Part shown: positions 39,735 to 50,330 of the stretch, in pieces
Position numbering within the stretch: position 1 is the first letter of the stretch
Layout: every line of letters begins with the position of its first letter
DNA from: Rickettsia endosymbiont of Gonocerus acuteangulatus
GTDB taxonomy: Bacteria > Pseudomonadota > Alphaproteobacteria > Rickettsiales > Rickettsiaceae
NCBI RefSeq assembly: GCF_964026435.1
Contig: NZ_OZ032147.1
Location: 1,919,519 to 1,983,518, forward strand
DNA length: 64,000 bases
Reading direction: 5' to 3'
Made by a program: the position numbers and the translations under genes
Notes under the pieces: model-generated
Database searches by the model: none
What the model saw: the letters and a program-made list of their open reading frames with translations, nothing else
What the model was told of the DNA's origin: nothing

Positions 39735-40982
39735 ATGCCAATCAAAATTTTAATGCCTGCTTTATCTCCAACTATGACGGAAGGGAATTTAGCAAGGTGG
39801 TTAAAAAAAGAAGGAGATAAAATCAATCCAGGAGAAGTGATTGCTGAAATCGAAACCGATAAAGCAACTATGGAAGTAGAGGCAGTAGATGAGGGTATTC
39901 TTGCTAAAATAATTATTCCTCAAGGTAGTCAAAATGTGCCTGTGAATTCGTTAATTGCAGTATTAATCGAAGAGGGGGAAGAATCATCCGAAATTGAAGA
40001 ATTTATAGCGAAAAACAACAGTAACTCACCTAAAAAAGAAGAAATATCAAAACCTGCTGAAACTATAGCTCCTCAGAACGTTAAGGAAGAGAGTATTACG
40101 ACCGCTTCAAATCAAAACAATATTAAGGTATTTGCTTCACCGCTTGCTAAAAGACTCGCAAAAATCCAAAATGTCAGACTTGAAGAAATTAAAGGTACTG
40201 GACTGCACGGCAGAATAATCAAACAAGATGTATTATCGCATAAAGGCGGATCAAAAGCCTTAAGCAATAAGATAGTTAGTAGAAATCCTGAAGAATATCG
40301 CTTGCTACCTAATAACAATATACGTAAAATTATAGCTAAGCGTCTTCTTGAATCAAAACAAACAGTTCCACATTTTTATTTATCAATAGAATGTAATGTT
40401 GATAAGTTATTAGATATAAGAGAAGATATTAATAAGTCTTTTGGTGATGATAAATCCGCAAAAATATCAGTCAATGACTTTATTATTCTAGCTGTTGCTA
40501 AAGCTTTGCAAGAAGTGCCGAACGCTAATGCATCGTGGGGGGATGATGCTATTAGATATTACAATAATGTTGATATTTCTGTAGCGGTAGCAATTGAAAA
40601 TGGACTTGTTACTCCGATAATTAGAAATGCTAACCAGAAAAATATTGTAGAGCTATCTAGTGAAATGAAAGGACTAATCAAGAAAGCTAGAGAAAATAAA
40701 TTAACTCCCGAAGAATTCCAAGGTGGAGGGTTTACTATCTCAAATCTAGGTATGTATGGTATTAAAAATTTCAATGCTATAATTAACCCGCCGCAAAGTT
40801 GTATAATGGGCGTTGGTAGTAGCTCAAAACGTGCTATAGTCAAAAATGATCAAATAAGTATAGCAACAATTATGGATGTAACTCTTTCTGCTGACCACAG
40901 AGTAGTAGATGGAGCAGTTGGAGCAGAATTCTTAGCAGCATTTAAGAGGTTTATAGAAAGCCCTGCTTTAATGCTGTTGTAA
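39735..40982 (+). CDS. pdhC: Pyruvate dehydrogenase complex E2, dihydrolipoamide acetyltransferase
   Basis: 415 residues. It transfers the acetyl group from E1 to CoA in the pyruvate dehydrogenase complex. There is one N-terminal lipoyl domain with the lipoylated Lys in [14 protein letters not shown] (about residue 42). An acidic/Ser-rich linker follows, then the E1/E3-binding domain ([20 protein letters not shown], residues ~133-168) and the catalytic domain with [16 protein letters not shown] near the end (His and Asp catalytic). Full length, no repeat insertion. Confidence 0.95.
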   Translation: MPIKILMPALSPTMTEGNLARWLKKEGDKINPGEVIAEIETDKATMEVEAVDEGILAKIIIPQGSQNVPVNSLIAVLIEEGEESSEIEEFIAKNNSNSPKKEEISKPAETIAPQNVKEESITTASNQNNIKVFASPLAKRLAKIQNVRLEEIKGTGLHGRIIKQDVLSHKGGSKALSNKIVSRNPEEYRLLPNNNIRKIIAKRLLESKQTVPHFYLSIECNVDKLLDIREDINKSFGDDKSAKISVNDFIILAVAKALQEVPNANASWGDDAIRYYNNVDISVAVAIENGLVTPIIRNANQKNIVELSSEMKGLIKKARENKLTPEEFQGGGFTISNLGMYGIKNFNAIINPPQSCIMGVGSSSKRAIVKNDQISIATIMDVTLSADHRVVDGAVGAEFLAAFKRFIESPALMLL

Positions 40983-40999
40983 CAAATTTTTTTGTGTCA

Positions 41000-41292
41000 T
41001 CCTGTGGCGGCATTGTTGCGTAGATCGAAAAACGCCCTAAGGTAGTCATCTAGTTGCTTGGGAACTAGATCCAGAAAATAATAAAAAATACTAATTTTAT
41101 TAGTATTTTTAACTGGCTCTAGTTCATAAATCACGGGATGACAGGGGTGAGAATGATCTACGCAGGCAATGCCTCCCGTGGCTTGCTAACTAGATCCAGC
41201 ATAAAGCGAGATGAATCGAGCTTTTAATTTTTTAAATTTAATGTGTTCAGACTTCTTATTTACTGGATCCCGTGGACAAGCCACGGGATGAC
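41000..41292. repeat. Two palindromic repeats between pdhC and prfA
   Basis: 41008-41170: TTGCGTAGATCG…GATCTACGCAGGCAATGCC with an inner AATACTAATTTTATTAGTATT hairpin, related to 28626-28815. 41172-41292: CCCGTGGCTTGCTAACTAGATCC…GGATCCCGTGGACAAGCCACGGGATGACA, the type also at 54179 and 58614. No gene in this 380-bp gap. Confidence 0.7.
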
Positions 41293-41359
41293 AGACTCCG
41301 CACAGTAATACCACCATGATATAACAATCTCACCACAAATAAATCACAAATAAAATAAT

Positions 41360-42433
41360 ATGAATATTTCAACCTTTTCAGATAATCTAGCAAAAATTTT
41401 AGATAAATATGAGGATTTAAGTGAAAAATTATCTTCAGGAATAGGAGGAGAAGAATTTGTTAAAGCTTCCAAGGAATATGCTGACCTTGAAGATATTGTC
41501 CAAAAAATTAAGGAATATAATAAAGCCAAAGCTGAACTCGAAGAGGCAAATAATTTTAAGCAAGAGCCTGGTTTAGATAAGGCGACTTTAGAAATGATAG
41601 AGGAAGAAATACGCACTCTTGAAGATTCCTTGCCAAGTCTTGAACGTTCGGTAAAAATAGCTTTACTGCCAAAAGATGAAGCGGATAGTAAAAGTGCTAT
41701 TATTGAAATTAGAGCAGGAATAGGTGGTGAAGAGGCAGCACTTTTTGCAGCTAAACTGTTTAATATGTATCAAAGATATGCTGAATTAAAAGGCTGGCGT
41801 TTTGAGATATTATCTATTGATGAGACAGGTATAGGCGGATATAAAGAAGTTTCAGCTTCGATAAAAGGTAAAGATGTATTCTCTAAGCTCAAATTTGAGT
41901 CAGGAGTCCATAGAGTGCAGCGTGTTCCGGAAACAGAATCGCAAGGGCGTATTCATACCTCGGCTGCTACTGTTGCCGTACTTCCTGAAGTAGAAGATGT
42001 TGATATTAAACTTGAGGAAAAAGATTTAAGAATTGATACTTATAGAGCTTCAGGAGCAGGTGGGCAGCACGTTAATACAACTGATTCTGCTGTCCGAATC
42101 ACGCATATACCCACGGGTATTACGGTAGCTTTGCAAGATGAAAAATCCCAACATAAAAATAAAGCTAAAGCATTAAAGATTTTACGTGCTAGAATATATG
42201 AAGAAGAACGTAGAAAAAAAGATCAGGAAAGAGCTGATAATAGACGTGAGCAAATAGGATCAGGAGACCGTTCGGAGCGTATTCGTACTTATAACTTTCC
42301 ACAAGGACGTGTATCGGATCACCGAATAAATCTTACTCTTTATAAAATAGATGAGGTAATTAACGGACAATTAGATGAATTTGTTGAGGCTTTAATTGCC
42401 AATGATGAAGCAAAAAAACTTTCGGAAATATAA
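41360..42433 (+). CDS. prfA: Peptide chain release factor 1
   Basis: 357 residues. It releases the finished peptide at UAA and UAG. The universally conserved GGQ is in [20 protein letters not shown] (about residue 233). The stop-codon-reading PxT motif occurs as PET in [19 protein letters not shown]. coli has [14 protein letters not shown] precedes it. Intact, with a typical start [14 protein letters not shown]. Confidence 0.95.
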   Translation: MNISTFSDNLAKILDKYEDLSEKLSSGIGGEEFVKASKEYADLEDIVQKIKEYNKAKAELEEANNFKQEPGLDKATLEMIEEEIRTLEDSLPSLERSVKIALLPKDEADSKSAIIEIRAGIGGEEAALFAAKLFNMYQRYAELKGWRFEILSIDETGIGGYKEVSASIKGKDVFSKLKFESGVHRVQRVPETESQGRIHTSAATVAVLPEVEDVDIKLEEKDLRIDTYRASGAGGQHVNTTDSAVRITHIPTGITVALQDEKSQHKNKAKALKILRARIYEEERRKKDQERADNRREQIGSGDRSERIRTYNFPQGRVSDHRINLTLYKIDEVINGQLDEFVEALIANDEAKKLSEI

Positions 42434-42442
42434 TATATTAAT

Positions 42443-42952
42443 ATGAGTAAAAAAAATAAAAGAAAAATTTAGTAATAAAAAAAGTAGACAAGAATTAGCA
42501 AAAGAAAGATTAAAAGCTAAAAGCTTGGCATATAAAGCAGACAAAATAGGTATAGATATAAAAGGCAAAGATATTTTTGCTTTGAAAGCAGCTTATAATA
42601 GGTATAGAGCAGAACAAACAGCTAAGAAAGCAGGATTTGTAAAGTCTGATAGTACAGCAGATCTGAAAGCTTATAATAAGAATATGAGAGAACAAACAGC
42701 TAAGAAAGTGGGATTTATAAATGCTGATGGTACGCAGATACGACAGCTTATAATAGGTATAGAGCAGAATAAACAGCTAAGAAAGCAGGATTTGTAAATG
42801 CTGATGGTAGTGGAGATGTTAATGCATATAAAAAAAATCTTCAAAAGAATCTAAATGATTCTAAGATTACATATGATGATGGAGGTTTAATAAATCCAAT
42901 TTTAGTTGTTGAAGAACCCAGCGATTTAATTGGTGTAAGCTTAGGAGCTTAG
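42443..42952 (+). pseudogene. Repeat-containing hypothetical protein, two frameshifts
   Basis: ATG 42443 reads MSKK, then the A-run (8 As; 7 would keep frame) shifts it. The next frame gives KEKFSNKKSRQELAKERLKA… and repeats of about 36 residues: AYNRYRAEQTAKKAGFVKSD, AYNKNMREQTAKKVGFINAD. After a second loss of one base near 42733 come AYNRYRAEQTAKKAGFVNAD and AYKKNLQKN. The tail is GGLINPILVVEEPSDLIGVS. Only 42525-42797 is open by itself. Family not recognised. Confidence 0.6.
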
Positions 42953-42974
42953 CTTATATAAAAAATATATAAAA

Positions 42975-44735
42975 ATGGAACAAGGTAAAATATCAATAAA
43001 CGGCAAAATATGGCAGCGGAGACCTGTTAACGAAGAGATAGTCGCAGAATTATGCCGTAGTTTTAAAATCAGTGACTTGCTTGCTAGAATGATATCTTTA
43101 AGGATAGATGATATAACCAAAGCAGAAGATTTTTTGATGCCGAAAATCAAAAATTTGCTTCCTGATCCTTTCCATTTAATTGATATGCAAAAGGCAGTGG
43201 ATAGAGCTATTAAAGCCATTTTAAATAAGCAAAAAATATGTATATTTGCTGATTATGATGTTGATGGTGCTACTTCGTCAGCATTACTTAAAAATGTTTT
43301 CAAAGATTTAAATATTGTTTGTGATATTTATGTCCCTGATCGTATAGCTGAAGGTTATGGTCCTACTCCTTCTGCTATGAAAAAAATTAAGGATAATGGC
43401 ACTGAATTATTAATAACAGTTGATTGCGGTGCGATGGCTCATGAAGCTTTAAAATATGCAAAGGATGCAGGGCTTGACGTAATCGTTATTGATCATCATA
43501 TAGCTACTGAAATATTACCTGAAGCGGTAGCTATAGTGAATCCGAATCGTGTTGATGAGACAAGTGAGTGTAAACATCTTGCAGCTGTAGGGGTTGCTTT
43601 TTTATTCGCAACTGGGATATTATCAGATTTAAAGAAGCAGAATTATTTTGACAAGATTCTTCCACCTAATTTGATGAAATATTTGGATTTGGTGGCTCTT
43701 GGTACTGTGTGCGATATGGTAAAGCTTATTGGGTTAAACCGTGCTTTTGTATCGAGCGGTTTAAAGATAATGCATCAAAGGCAAAATATTGGTATTAAAA
43801 CGTTATATGATATGGCAGGGCTTAATGAAATTCCAAAATGCTATCATTTAGGTTTTATTTTAGGTCCGCGTATTAATGCTGGTGGTAGAGTAGGAAAATC
43901 AAGTTTAGGTGCTAATCTATTATCTACCGATTGCTCTAATGAAGCTCTTAAATTAGCTGAAGAGCTTGAGAAACATAATAATGAGCGTAAAGTCATTGAA
44001 ATGCTGATGATAGAAGAAGCAATGGAAATGGCTAAGACGCAGCAAGATAATAGTTTGTTATTTATTGTTAAAGAAGGATGGCATCCCGGTGTTATAGGTA
44101 TTGTTGCAGGAAGACTTAAAGAGAAATTTGATAAACCAGTAGCAGTTATAGCCTTAAATGACGGAATCGGTAAAGCATCATGTCGTTCTATTTTAGGTGT
44201 TGATTTTGGGGCTGAGATTATCAATGCCAAAGTCAAAGATTTACTAATTGCAGGCGGAGGACACGCCATGGCAGCAGGTTTTACAGTTGCTGCCGAAAAA
44301 ATACAAGAATTACAAGAATTTTTAAATAACGCTTTTAGAATTAGTTTAAATAGATTAGAAAACTATAAGCAAGCTGAATATGATCTTGATTTAAGTCTTA
44401 GTAGCGTCCATCTACCTTTAATGGAAGAATTAAGTACTTTAGAGCCTTTTGGTCAAGGTAATTATGAACCTATATTTAAATTTGATAATTTATTTGTATT
44501 AAAAGCGGATATAGTGGGAAGTAAGCATATAAGATGCTTGTTTGCTCCGAATAAAAAAAGTTCTAATAATAAGGCATTACAAGCTATTGCTTTTAATTCG
44601 TTAGGTACTTCATTGGAAGAGGTATTACTTAGTCCTAAAGCACATAATATTTCAGTATTAGGAACATTAAAGACAAATAATTGGCAAAATAATTACACTA
44701 TTCAGTTAATTATAAAAGATGTAATAATAACTTAA
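42975..44735 (+). CDS. recJ: Single-stranded-DNA-specific exonuclease RecJ
   Basis: 586 residues. A 5'-3' exonuclease acting in recombination and mismatch repair. DHH-superfamily motifs are IFADYDVDGATSSALLKNVF, LLITVDCGAM and VIVIDHHIATEILPEAVAIV (metal-binding Asp/His). The DHHA1 domain contains GWHPGVIGIVAGRLKEKF and IAGGGHAMAAGFTV, and an OB fold is at the C-terminus (LEPFGQGNYEPIFKFDNLFV). It ends 2 bp before the next frame. Confidence 0.95.
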   Translation: MEQGKISINGKIWQRRPVNEEIVAELCRSFKISDLLARMISLRIDDITKAEDFLMPKIKNLLPDPFHLIDMQKAVDRAIKAILNKQKICIFADYDVDGATSSALLKNVFKDLNIVCDIYVPDRIAEGYGPTPSAMKKIKDNGTELLITVDCGAMAHEALKYAKDAGLDVIVIDHHIATEILPEAVAIVNPNRVDETSECKHLAAVGVAFLFATGILSDLKKQNYFDKILPPNLMKYLDLVALGTVCDMVKLIGLNRAFVSSGLKIMHQRQNIGIKTLYDMAGLNEIPKCYHLGFILGPRINAGGRVGKSSLGANLLSTDCSNEALKLAEELEKHNNERKVIEMLMIEEAMEMAKTQQDNSLLFIVKEGWHPGVIGIVAGRLKEKFDKPVAVIALNDGIGKASCRSILGVDFGAEIINAKVKDLLIAGGGHAMAAGFTVAAEKIQELQEFLNNAFRISLNRLENYKQAEYDLDLSLSSVHLPLMEELSTLEPFGQGNYEPIFKFDNLFVLKADIVGSKHIRCLFAPNKKSSNNKALQAIAFNSLGTSLEEVLLSPKAHNISVLGTLKTNNWQNNYTIQLIIKDVIIT

Positions 44736-45538
44736 AAATGATATTTATGAGCAATTTAAAAAAAATAAAAGATGCTTCTACAAAAATTTCAAAAGATTTA
44801 GCCCAAGTCGAAGAGCATTATCAAAATTATTCCCATCCATTTAAAGATCCGAATCAAGAAAAAGAACGTTTGCTTACTGTTTGCGGTGAGTTTCTAGGAG
44901 AGTTAAATCATTTTTTATATAAAGGTAAAGAAAATTTTGATAATGGTTTTAGATGTCTAGTAGTTGGTGGTAATGCAGGTGATTCGGCTATTTATCTTGC
45001 AGATCAGTTGAAAAATAAAAATGCTGAGATAATATATTTGGATTTAAACAAGTCTAGTATGGAAATAGCACAAAAACGTGCTGAAATACGTGGTCTTAAA
45101 AACATCAAATGGATTAATGACTCTATATTAAATATACCTAATTTAAAGCTTGGAAAATTTGATTATATAAATTGTACTGATGCACTTAATCATTTAGCAA
45201 ATCCCGATATAGGATTGAAAAATCTAAAGGATTCTTTAAAGCCAGAAGGTGGTATGGGTTTGATGGTATACGCAAAATATGGTCGTACCGGTGTTTATCA
45301 AATTCAAGATTTAATGAGAATGGTAAATAAAGATGCTAAAAGTCGTGTTGAAGAAGTAATAAACGGAAAATTAGTTTTAGATAATTTGCCTGCTACTAAT
45401 TGGCATAAAAGAGGTTGGGAGTTATTTTCAAATTATAAAAATTTGAGTGAAGCTGAAGTTTATAACATGTTTTTGTATAAACAAGATAAAGCTTATTCTA
45501 TTCCTGAGTTATATAAATTTGTAGAAAATGCTAGTTTA

Positions 45539-46066
45539 AATCTCTTTTGGGTATATTCCCCGCCGCTTGCGGCGTAATATGGCGGAATGAGCAAATATAT
45601 ACATAAAAGTCATAATGTTACGGTACTGCTGTATCACATGGTATTTCCAGCAAAATATCGCCGAGCAGTGTTTGACGTATCAGTTGATCAAGTATTACGA
45701 GAAATATGTTTAGAGATAGAAAAGAGATATCAAATAAAATTTTTAGAAATAGGGGTTGATGAAGATCATGTCCATTTTTTGGTACAATCTGTACCAACCT
45801 ATAGCGTAACAAAAATAGTAACAACAATTAAAAGTGTTACAGCTCGTCAAATATTTAGACAGTGTCCACAGGTAAAGAAACAATTATGGGGTGGAGAATT
45901 TTGGACTGATGGATATTTTACGAGTACGGTAGGTAAGCATGGAAATGAGAATATGATAGGAAAATACGTAAAAAACCAAGGCAAGGAATATCAGAAACTG
46001 CATGAGGATCATCAGCTAGCTTTCTTCTAAAATACCCCGCTGCTTGCGGCGGGGATTACTTTTATT
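45539..46066 (+). mobile_element. IS200-type element (copy 5)
   Basis: Complete, both hairpins present, inserted in the methyltransferase gene after codon ~264. It adds a short foreign tail (LFWVYSPPLAA) to the truncated protein. Confidence 0.9.
45587..46030 (+). CDS. tnpA: IS200/IS605-family transposase TnpA
   Basis: 147 residues, identical to the other full copies (HUH and catalytic Tyr intact). Confidence 0.93.
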   Translation: MSKYIHKSHNVTVLLYHMVFPAKYRRAVFDVSVDQVLREICLEIEKRYQIKFLEIGVDEDHVHFLVQSVPTYSVTKIVTTIKSVTARQIFRQCPQVKKQLWGGEFWTDGYFTSTVGKHGNENMIGKYVKNQGKEYQKLHEDHQLAFF

Positions 46067-46218
46067 ATCTTGATCCGATTGAGAAAGTTTTATTAAAACC
46101 AGAAAATTATATAAAAGATTCATCCCTTTTGCAAAAAATTAAGAAAATGGATAAAGTAACTCAAGAAGCAATTTGTGAAATACTTACTGGTAATATTACT
46201 AAACACTCTTTTTATGTA

Positions 46219-47179
46219 TAGCATAAATCATTAAGATACTGACAATTTAATAGTATTAAAAACAGCATCATAAAATGTTTCAAAATCTCCTACAACTTTC
46301 CTAATTTCATTTTTTATCTTAAACCAGTAATGCTCTATAGGATTTAAATCAGGAGAGTAAGTTGGTAAATACAATATGGTACAACCAACGGATTCAATTA
46401 ACTCTTTAACTTTAGAATTTTTATGAAAATTAATGTTATCCATAATAACGGTTTGCCCAGGTTGTAATTCTGTAATTAATACATCCCTAATATAAGTTTT
46501 AAAGACCTCTGTATTACAATTACCTTCAAATATTACAGGAGCAATAAGATTACCATTACAAAGACCAGCTATCATACTTATTCTAAATTTATGTTGATAC
46601 ACCTTTTCTCCATAACACCTTTGTCCTATAATGCTCCATCCATACTCTTTGCAAGCATTATCCTCTATTCCAGATTCATCAAGATATACTAATTTGTCTT
46701 TTGTGATGGTTTGTATCTTTGCTATAAATTCATTTCTTAATTTAATATCTCTTTTCGGATGAAAATGAGTTTTTTTATAGCTATAGCCAAGTTTTCTGAT
46801 TTGTCTTAAAATAGTTACAGATGCAATATTACCCCATTGCTTTGCTAACTCCTTTGATGTTTTATTCATATTAGCTTTAAAAAATTCTTTAAAAGATTCT
46901 GAATCTTTTATCTTATGACTATGTCCTTTCTGATAACCAGTTGCTGCTTCTAAAGTACCTTGCTTATCTTTTAATTTTTTCCATTTATATATAGTATCAC
47001 GACTTACATTAAATAATTTACTTACCTTACTTATTCGTATCCCTGCTTCTACAGCTTTTATAACTCTTAGTCTTAGTTCTATTGCATATGCTCGTGCCAT
47101 ATCTCTTTACATGCTTGTTAATATTTGCTTACTATAACATGATACTCTCGCTCTGTCAGTACCTTAATGACTTATGCTA
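46219..47179 (-). mobile_element. IS630-family element, complete
   Basis: 961 bp flanked by TA (46217-46218 and 47180-47181). Removing it with one TA restores an open frame in the methyltransferase pieces (HSFYVSNQKDS), showing a clean, precise insertion. Confidence 0.94.
46231..47100 (-). CDS. IS630-family transposase (intact)
   Basis: 289 residues, same sequence as at 35612 apart from one residue. Motifs LVYLDESG, VIMDNINFHK and NPIEHYW present. Confidence 0.94.
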   Translation of the reverse strand: MARAYAIELRLRVIKAVEAGIRISKVSKLFNVSRDTIYKWKKLKDKQGTLEAATGYQKGHSHKIKDSESFKEFFKANMNKTSKELAKQWGNIASVTILRQIRKLGYSYKKTHFHPKRDIKLRNEFIAKIQTITKDKLVYLDESGIEDNACKEYGWSIIGQRCYGEKVYQHKFRISMIAGLCNGNLIAPVIFEGNCNTEVFKTYIRDVLITELQPGQTVIMDNINFHKNSKVKELIESVGCTILYLPTYSPDLNPIEHYWFKIKNEIRKVVGDFETFYDAVFNTIKLSVS

Positions 47180-47340
47180 TATCAAATCAAAAAGACAGTA
47201 TAGCATCACTTGATGATCTTGATAATGTGCCTTATTTTTATAATATCACTAATTTTGCTAAACAAATTTATGAGTATCTAGAATTTAATGCTTCAACAAT
47301 AAGTAATGTTATTAATTTTACTATTAATAATGGCGTATTA

Positions 47341-47869
47341 AATCTCTTTTGGGTATATTCCCCGCCGCTTGCGGCGTAATATGGCGGAATGAGCAAATAT
47401 ATACATAAAAGTCATAATGTTACGGTACTGCTTGTATCACATGGTATTTCCAGCAAAATATCGCCGAGCAGTGTTTGACGTATCAGTTGATCAAGTATTA
47501 CGAGAAATATGTTTAGAGATAGAAAAGAGATATCAAATAAAATTTTTAGAAATAGGGGTTGATGAAGATCATGTCCATTTTTTGGTACAATCTGTACCAA
47601 CCTATAGCGTAACAAAAATAGTAACAACAATTAAAAGTGTTACAGCTCGTCAAATATTTAGACAGTGTCCACAGGTAAAGAAACAATTATGGGGTGGAGA
47701 ATTTTGGACTGATGGATATTTTACGAGTACGGTAGGTAAGCATGGAAATGAGAATATGATAGGAAAATACGTAAAAAACCAAGGCAAGGAATATCAGAAA
47801 CTGCATGAGGATCATCAGCTAGCTTTCTTCTAAAATACCCCGCTGCTTGCGGCGGGGATTACTTTTATT
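47341..47869 (+). mobile_element. IS200-type element (copy 6), broken
   Basis: Both end hairpins are present, and it is inserted in the third piece of the methyltransferase gene. One base longer than the others owing to the transposase frameshift. Confidence 0.88.
47389..47833 (+). pseudogene. IS200 transposase TnpA, frameshifted near the start
   Basis: An extra T (GTACTGCTTGTATC against GTACTGCTGTATC) near 47431 shifts the frame after ~14 codons. The rest (YHMVFPAKYRRAVF…) is open from 47417 but lacks the native N-terminus. Confidence 0.85.
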
Positions 47870-48115
47870 AATGTTAATATCTCAATGTCGATATTAGCTA
47901 ATACTAAATATATATTTAAATACATGGCAGAGGAAAGAAGCTTAGGAGAGATATTTGATATGGTGCGTAAAGAGTTAAATAAAGATATTGTCATTGCTAA
48001 AATAAAAGGGACCAGTAAATTGCACGAAAAAGGGACCAGAGAAGTTGGTGTGACCTAATAAGGTTAATGTGCAATATTCACTAGATAATTAAGCAAGTAA
48101 ATATCTAGTGATACA

Positions 48116-49537
48116 ATGATAAGAATAAATATGTATACAACAATTATCACCCTTTATAAACAAGGCAATAGTCAAAGGAATATTGCCAAACTAACAAGAA
48201 CAGACCGCAAAACAGTACGAAAAATAATAAACCGCTATGTAGAGGCTGGTACAGAATCCCCAGCAATCTATGAACGATCTTCAGTTTTGGATTTTTGGCA
48301 CGAAAAAATAATTGAGTTATTAGAAAAAAATCTGAGTTACATAAGAATTTTTGAGGAGTTAAAAAATCAAGGTTATACAAGCAGTTATACTTCTTTGACC
48401 CGTTATATCAAAAAATATAAAATTAAGGATAACAGTTGCATTCGTTTTCATACTTTAGCAGGAGAGGAAGCACAAGTAGATTTTGGTGACATAGGCTTAC
48501 AGTATAATTCTAAAGGGCGTAGAGTTAAAGCATATGTATTTAATATGCGTTTAAGCTATAGTCGCCTTGATTATTATGAAGTAGTGTTTGATCAAAGTTG
48601 TCAAACATGGATTCAATGTCATATCAATGCATTTAATTATTTTGCTGGTAGTCCAAAAGTAATAAAACTTGATAATCTTAAAGCTGGAGTAGTAGATGCC
48701 AATTTTTATGAGCCAGTATATCAGAAGGAATATAAGTGCTTAGCCGATCATTATGGAATTTTACTTTCTCCTTGTCGAGTGTATCAACCGCAAGAAAAAG
48801 GCAAAGTTGAGTCGGGAATAAAATACGTTAAAAATAATTTTTTTGCTGGTCGTAAATTTGATAGATATGAAGAATTAACAAATGGTCTTGCAAATTGGTT
48901 AAATAAGGCCAATAGCCGAATACATGGTACTACTAAGAGAATACCTAGAGAACTGTTTGAGCAAGAGGAAAGAAGTAGTTTGATTCCTTTACCATTAGAA
49001 ACTTTTGATTTGTCATCTTGGCATAATCGAAAAGTAGCAAAAGATTGTCATATTACCATAGATAATAATTATTACTCTGTACCAGCAAAATATATATACA
49101 GTGAGGTAATGGTACAATTGTCCCCAAAACTTGTTCAAATATTTTCTATACAAAATGATTTAATAGCAAGACACGTTAGAACAGAGGGCAAGGGGATATT
49201 TACCACTAATCCGTCTCATTATGCTAAATACAAACGTCTATGCCCAGGTTTTATAGAATATAGTGAACATTATCAACAACAAATGCAGCAGATAGGGAAT
49301 AATTGCAGTTTATTATTAGAATCATTACAACAAACAAGAGTGAATGATTGGCAACGTTGTGCACGAGGTATCATTTCTTTACGTAAGGTTTACAATGATG
49401 ACTTAATAGATAAAGCCTGTCATAGAGCACTACATTATGGTATAAGTTCTTACTCTAAAATTAAGAATATTTTAAATAGTAATGCAGTAAACTTACCATT
49501 ACCAGAGTTTGGAGGTAATAATGCAGAACTTATTTAA
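48116..49537 (+). CDS. istA: IS21 transposase IstA
   Basis: 473 residues, almost identical to the copy at 25819 (Gly for Ala at KNQGYTSSY). N-terminal helix-turn-helix, DDE core (QVDFGD, KLDNLK, EKGKVESG). It overlaps istB by 29 bp. Confidence 0.94.
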   Translation: MIRINMYTTIITLYKQGNSQRNIAKLTRTDRKTVRKIINRYVEAGTESPAIYERSSVLDFWHEKIIELLEKNLSYIRIFEELKNQGYTSSYTSLTRYIKKYKIKDNSCIRFHTLAGEEAQVDFGDIGLQYNSKGRRVKAYVFNMRLSYSRLDYYEVVFDQSCQTWIQCHINAFNYFAGSPKVIKLDNLKAGVVDANFYEPVYQKEYKCLADHYGILLSPCRVYQPQEKGKVESGIKYVKNNFFAGRKFDRYEELTNGLANWLNKANSRIHGTTKRIPRELFEQEERSSLIPLPLETFDLSSWHNRKVAKDCHITIDNNYYSVPAKYIYSEVMVQLSPKLVQIFSIQNDLIARHVRTEGKGIFTTNPSHYAKYKRLCPGFIEYSEHYQQQMQQIGNNCSLLLESLQQTRVNDWQRCARGIISLRKVYNDDLIDKACHRALHYGISSYSKIKNILNSNAVNLPLPEFGGNNAELI

Positions 49538-50264
49538 TGACCTACGAAGCTTTAGATTATCAGGTATAGTCAATAGTTTAAATGAAAGGATTATTTATGC
49601 TCAAAATAATAAACTAGGATTTAAAGAATTTCTATCACTATTATGTGAAGATGAAAAATCTAACCGTAAGGATAATAATTACCGTCGCCGTAAAAGTGCT
49701 GCTAAATTGCCGGTAACTAAAAATTTAGAAGACTTTGATTTTAATTTCCAACCAAGTGTTGATGCCAAAGTAATAAGTGATTTATCAACTTGTGATTATA
49801 TTAATACTAAGGGAAATGTAATATTCATAGGTGATTCAGAAACTGGGAAAACTCATCTTGCCATTGGGCTAGCATTAAAAGCTTTAACACGAGAATACTC
49901 TGTATATTTTACTACGGTATCGGATATGCTTTATAATTTACATATTGCAAGAGCAGATAATAGTTATCACAAAAAGGTTAAATTACTCCTATCGTTTGAT
50001 TTATTAATTCTTGATGAGCTCGGGTTTAAGCAATTGCCAAAACATTCAGTAGAAGACTTTTTTAATATTATTGCTAAACGATATGAAAATAAATCTACCA
50101 TTATTACCACAAACAAGGATTTTGAAAAATGGAATGAAATATTTGCTGATGAAGTATTAACTCATGCAATTATTGATCGAGTGGTACATCATGCTCATAT
50201 ACTAAACATAAAAGGTAAAAGTTATCGTATTAATAACTATAAATCTGGAGGTAATATGGCATAA
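49509..50264 (+). CDS. istB: IS21 helper ATPase IstB, altered P-loop
   Basis: 251 residues. Walker A reads GDSETGKTHLA here but GDSGTGKTHLA in copy 1 (25137), so a conserved Gly of the P-loop is replaced by Glu. This may weaken ATP binding. The C-terminus is the longer form (NIKGKSYRINNYKSGGNMA), probably the original. Confidence 0.92.
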   Translation: MEVIMQNLFNDLRSFRLSGIVNSLNERIIYAQNNKLGFKEFLSLLCEDEKSNRKDNNYRRRKSAAKLPVTKNLEDFDFNFQPSVDAKVISDLSTCDYINTKGNVIFIGDSETGKTHLAIGLALKALTREYSVYFTTVSDMLYNLHIARADNSYHKKVKLLLSFDLLILDELGFKQLPKHSVEDFFNIIAKRYENKSTIITTNKDFEKWNEIFADEVLTHAIIDRVVHHAHILNIKGKSYRINNYKSGGNMA

Positions 50265-50330
50265 AAATTTTTAAATATAGTGGTTCCTTTTTCGTGCAAT
50301 TTACTGGTCCCTTTTTAATTGACAATGACA

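Larger units (their letters stand above)
44747..47988 (+). pseudogene. SAM-dependent methyltransferase gene, cut by two IS200, one IS630 and one IS21
   Basis: The first 264 codons from ATG 44747 (or 44738) are intact: motif I FRCLVVGGNAGDSAIYLADQ, IIYLDLNKSSMEIAQKR, FDYINCTDALNHLANPDIGL and LKPEGGMGLMVYA mark a class I methyltransferase. The gene is then cut at 45539 (IS200), 46219 (IS630), 47341 (IS200) and 47989 (IS21). The intervening pieces keep an open frame (LDPIEKVLLKPENYIKDSSL…; VSNQKDSIASLDDLDNVPYF…; VNISMSILANTKYIFKYMAE…), giving an original length above 410 codons. The last part is lost. A long C-terminal extension is reminiscent of the rickettsial protein-lysine methyltransferases, but I cannot confirm this. 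Confidence 0.72.
47989..50330 (+). mobile_element. IS21-family element (copy 2)
   Basis: 2342 bp with ends TGTCATTGCTAAAATAAAAG and (complement) TGTCATTGTCAATTAAAAAG. GGGACCAGTAAATTGCACG blocks are repeated near both ends. Left flank: methyltransferase gene; right flank: a truncated IS200. Inverted relative to copy 1 at 24500-27367. Confidence 0.92.
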
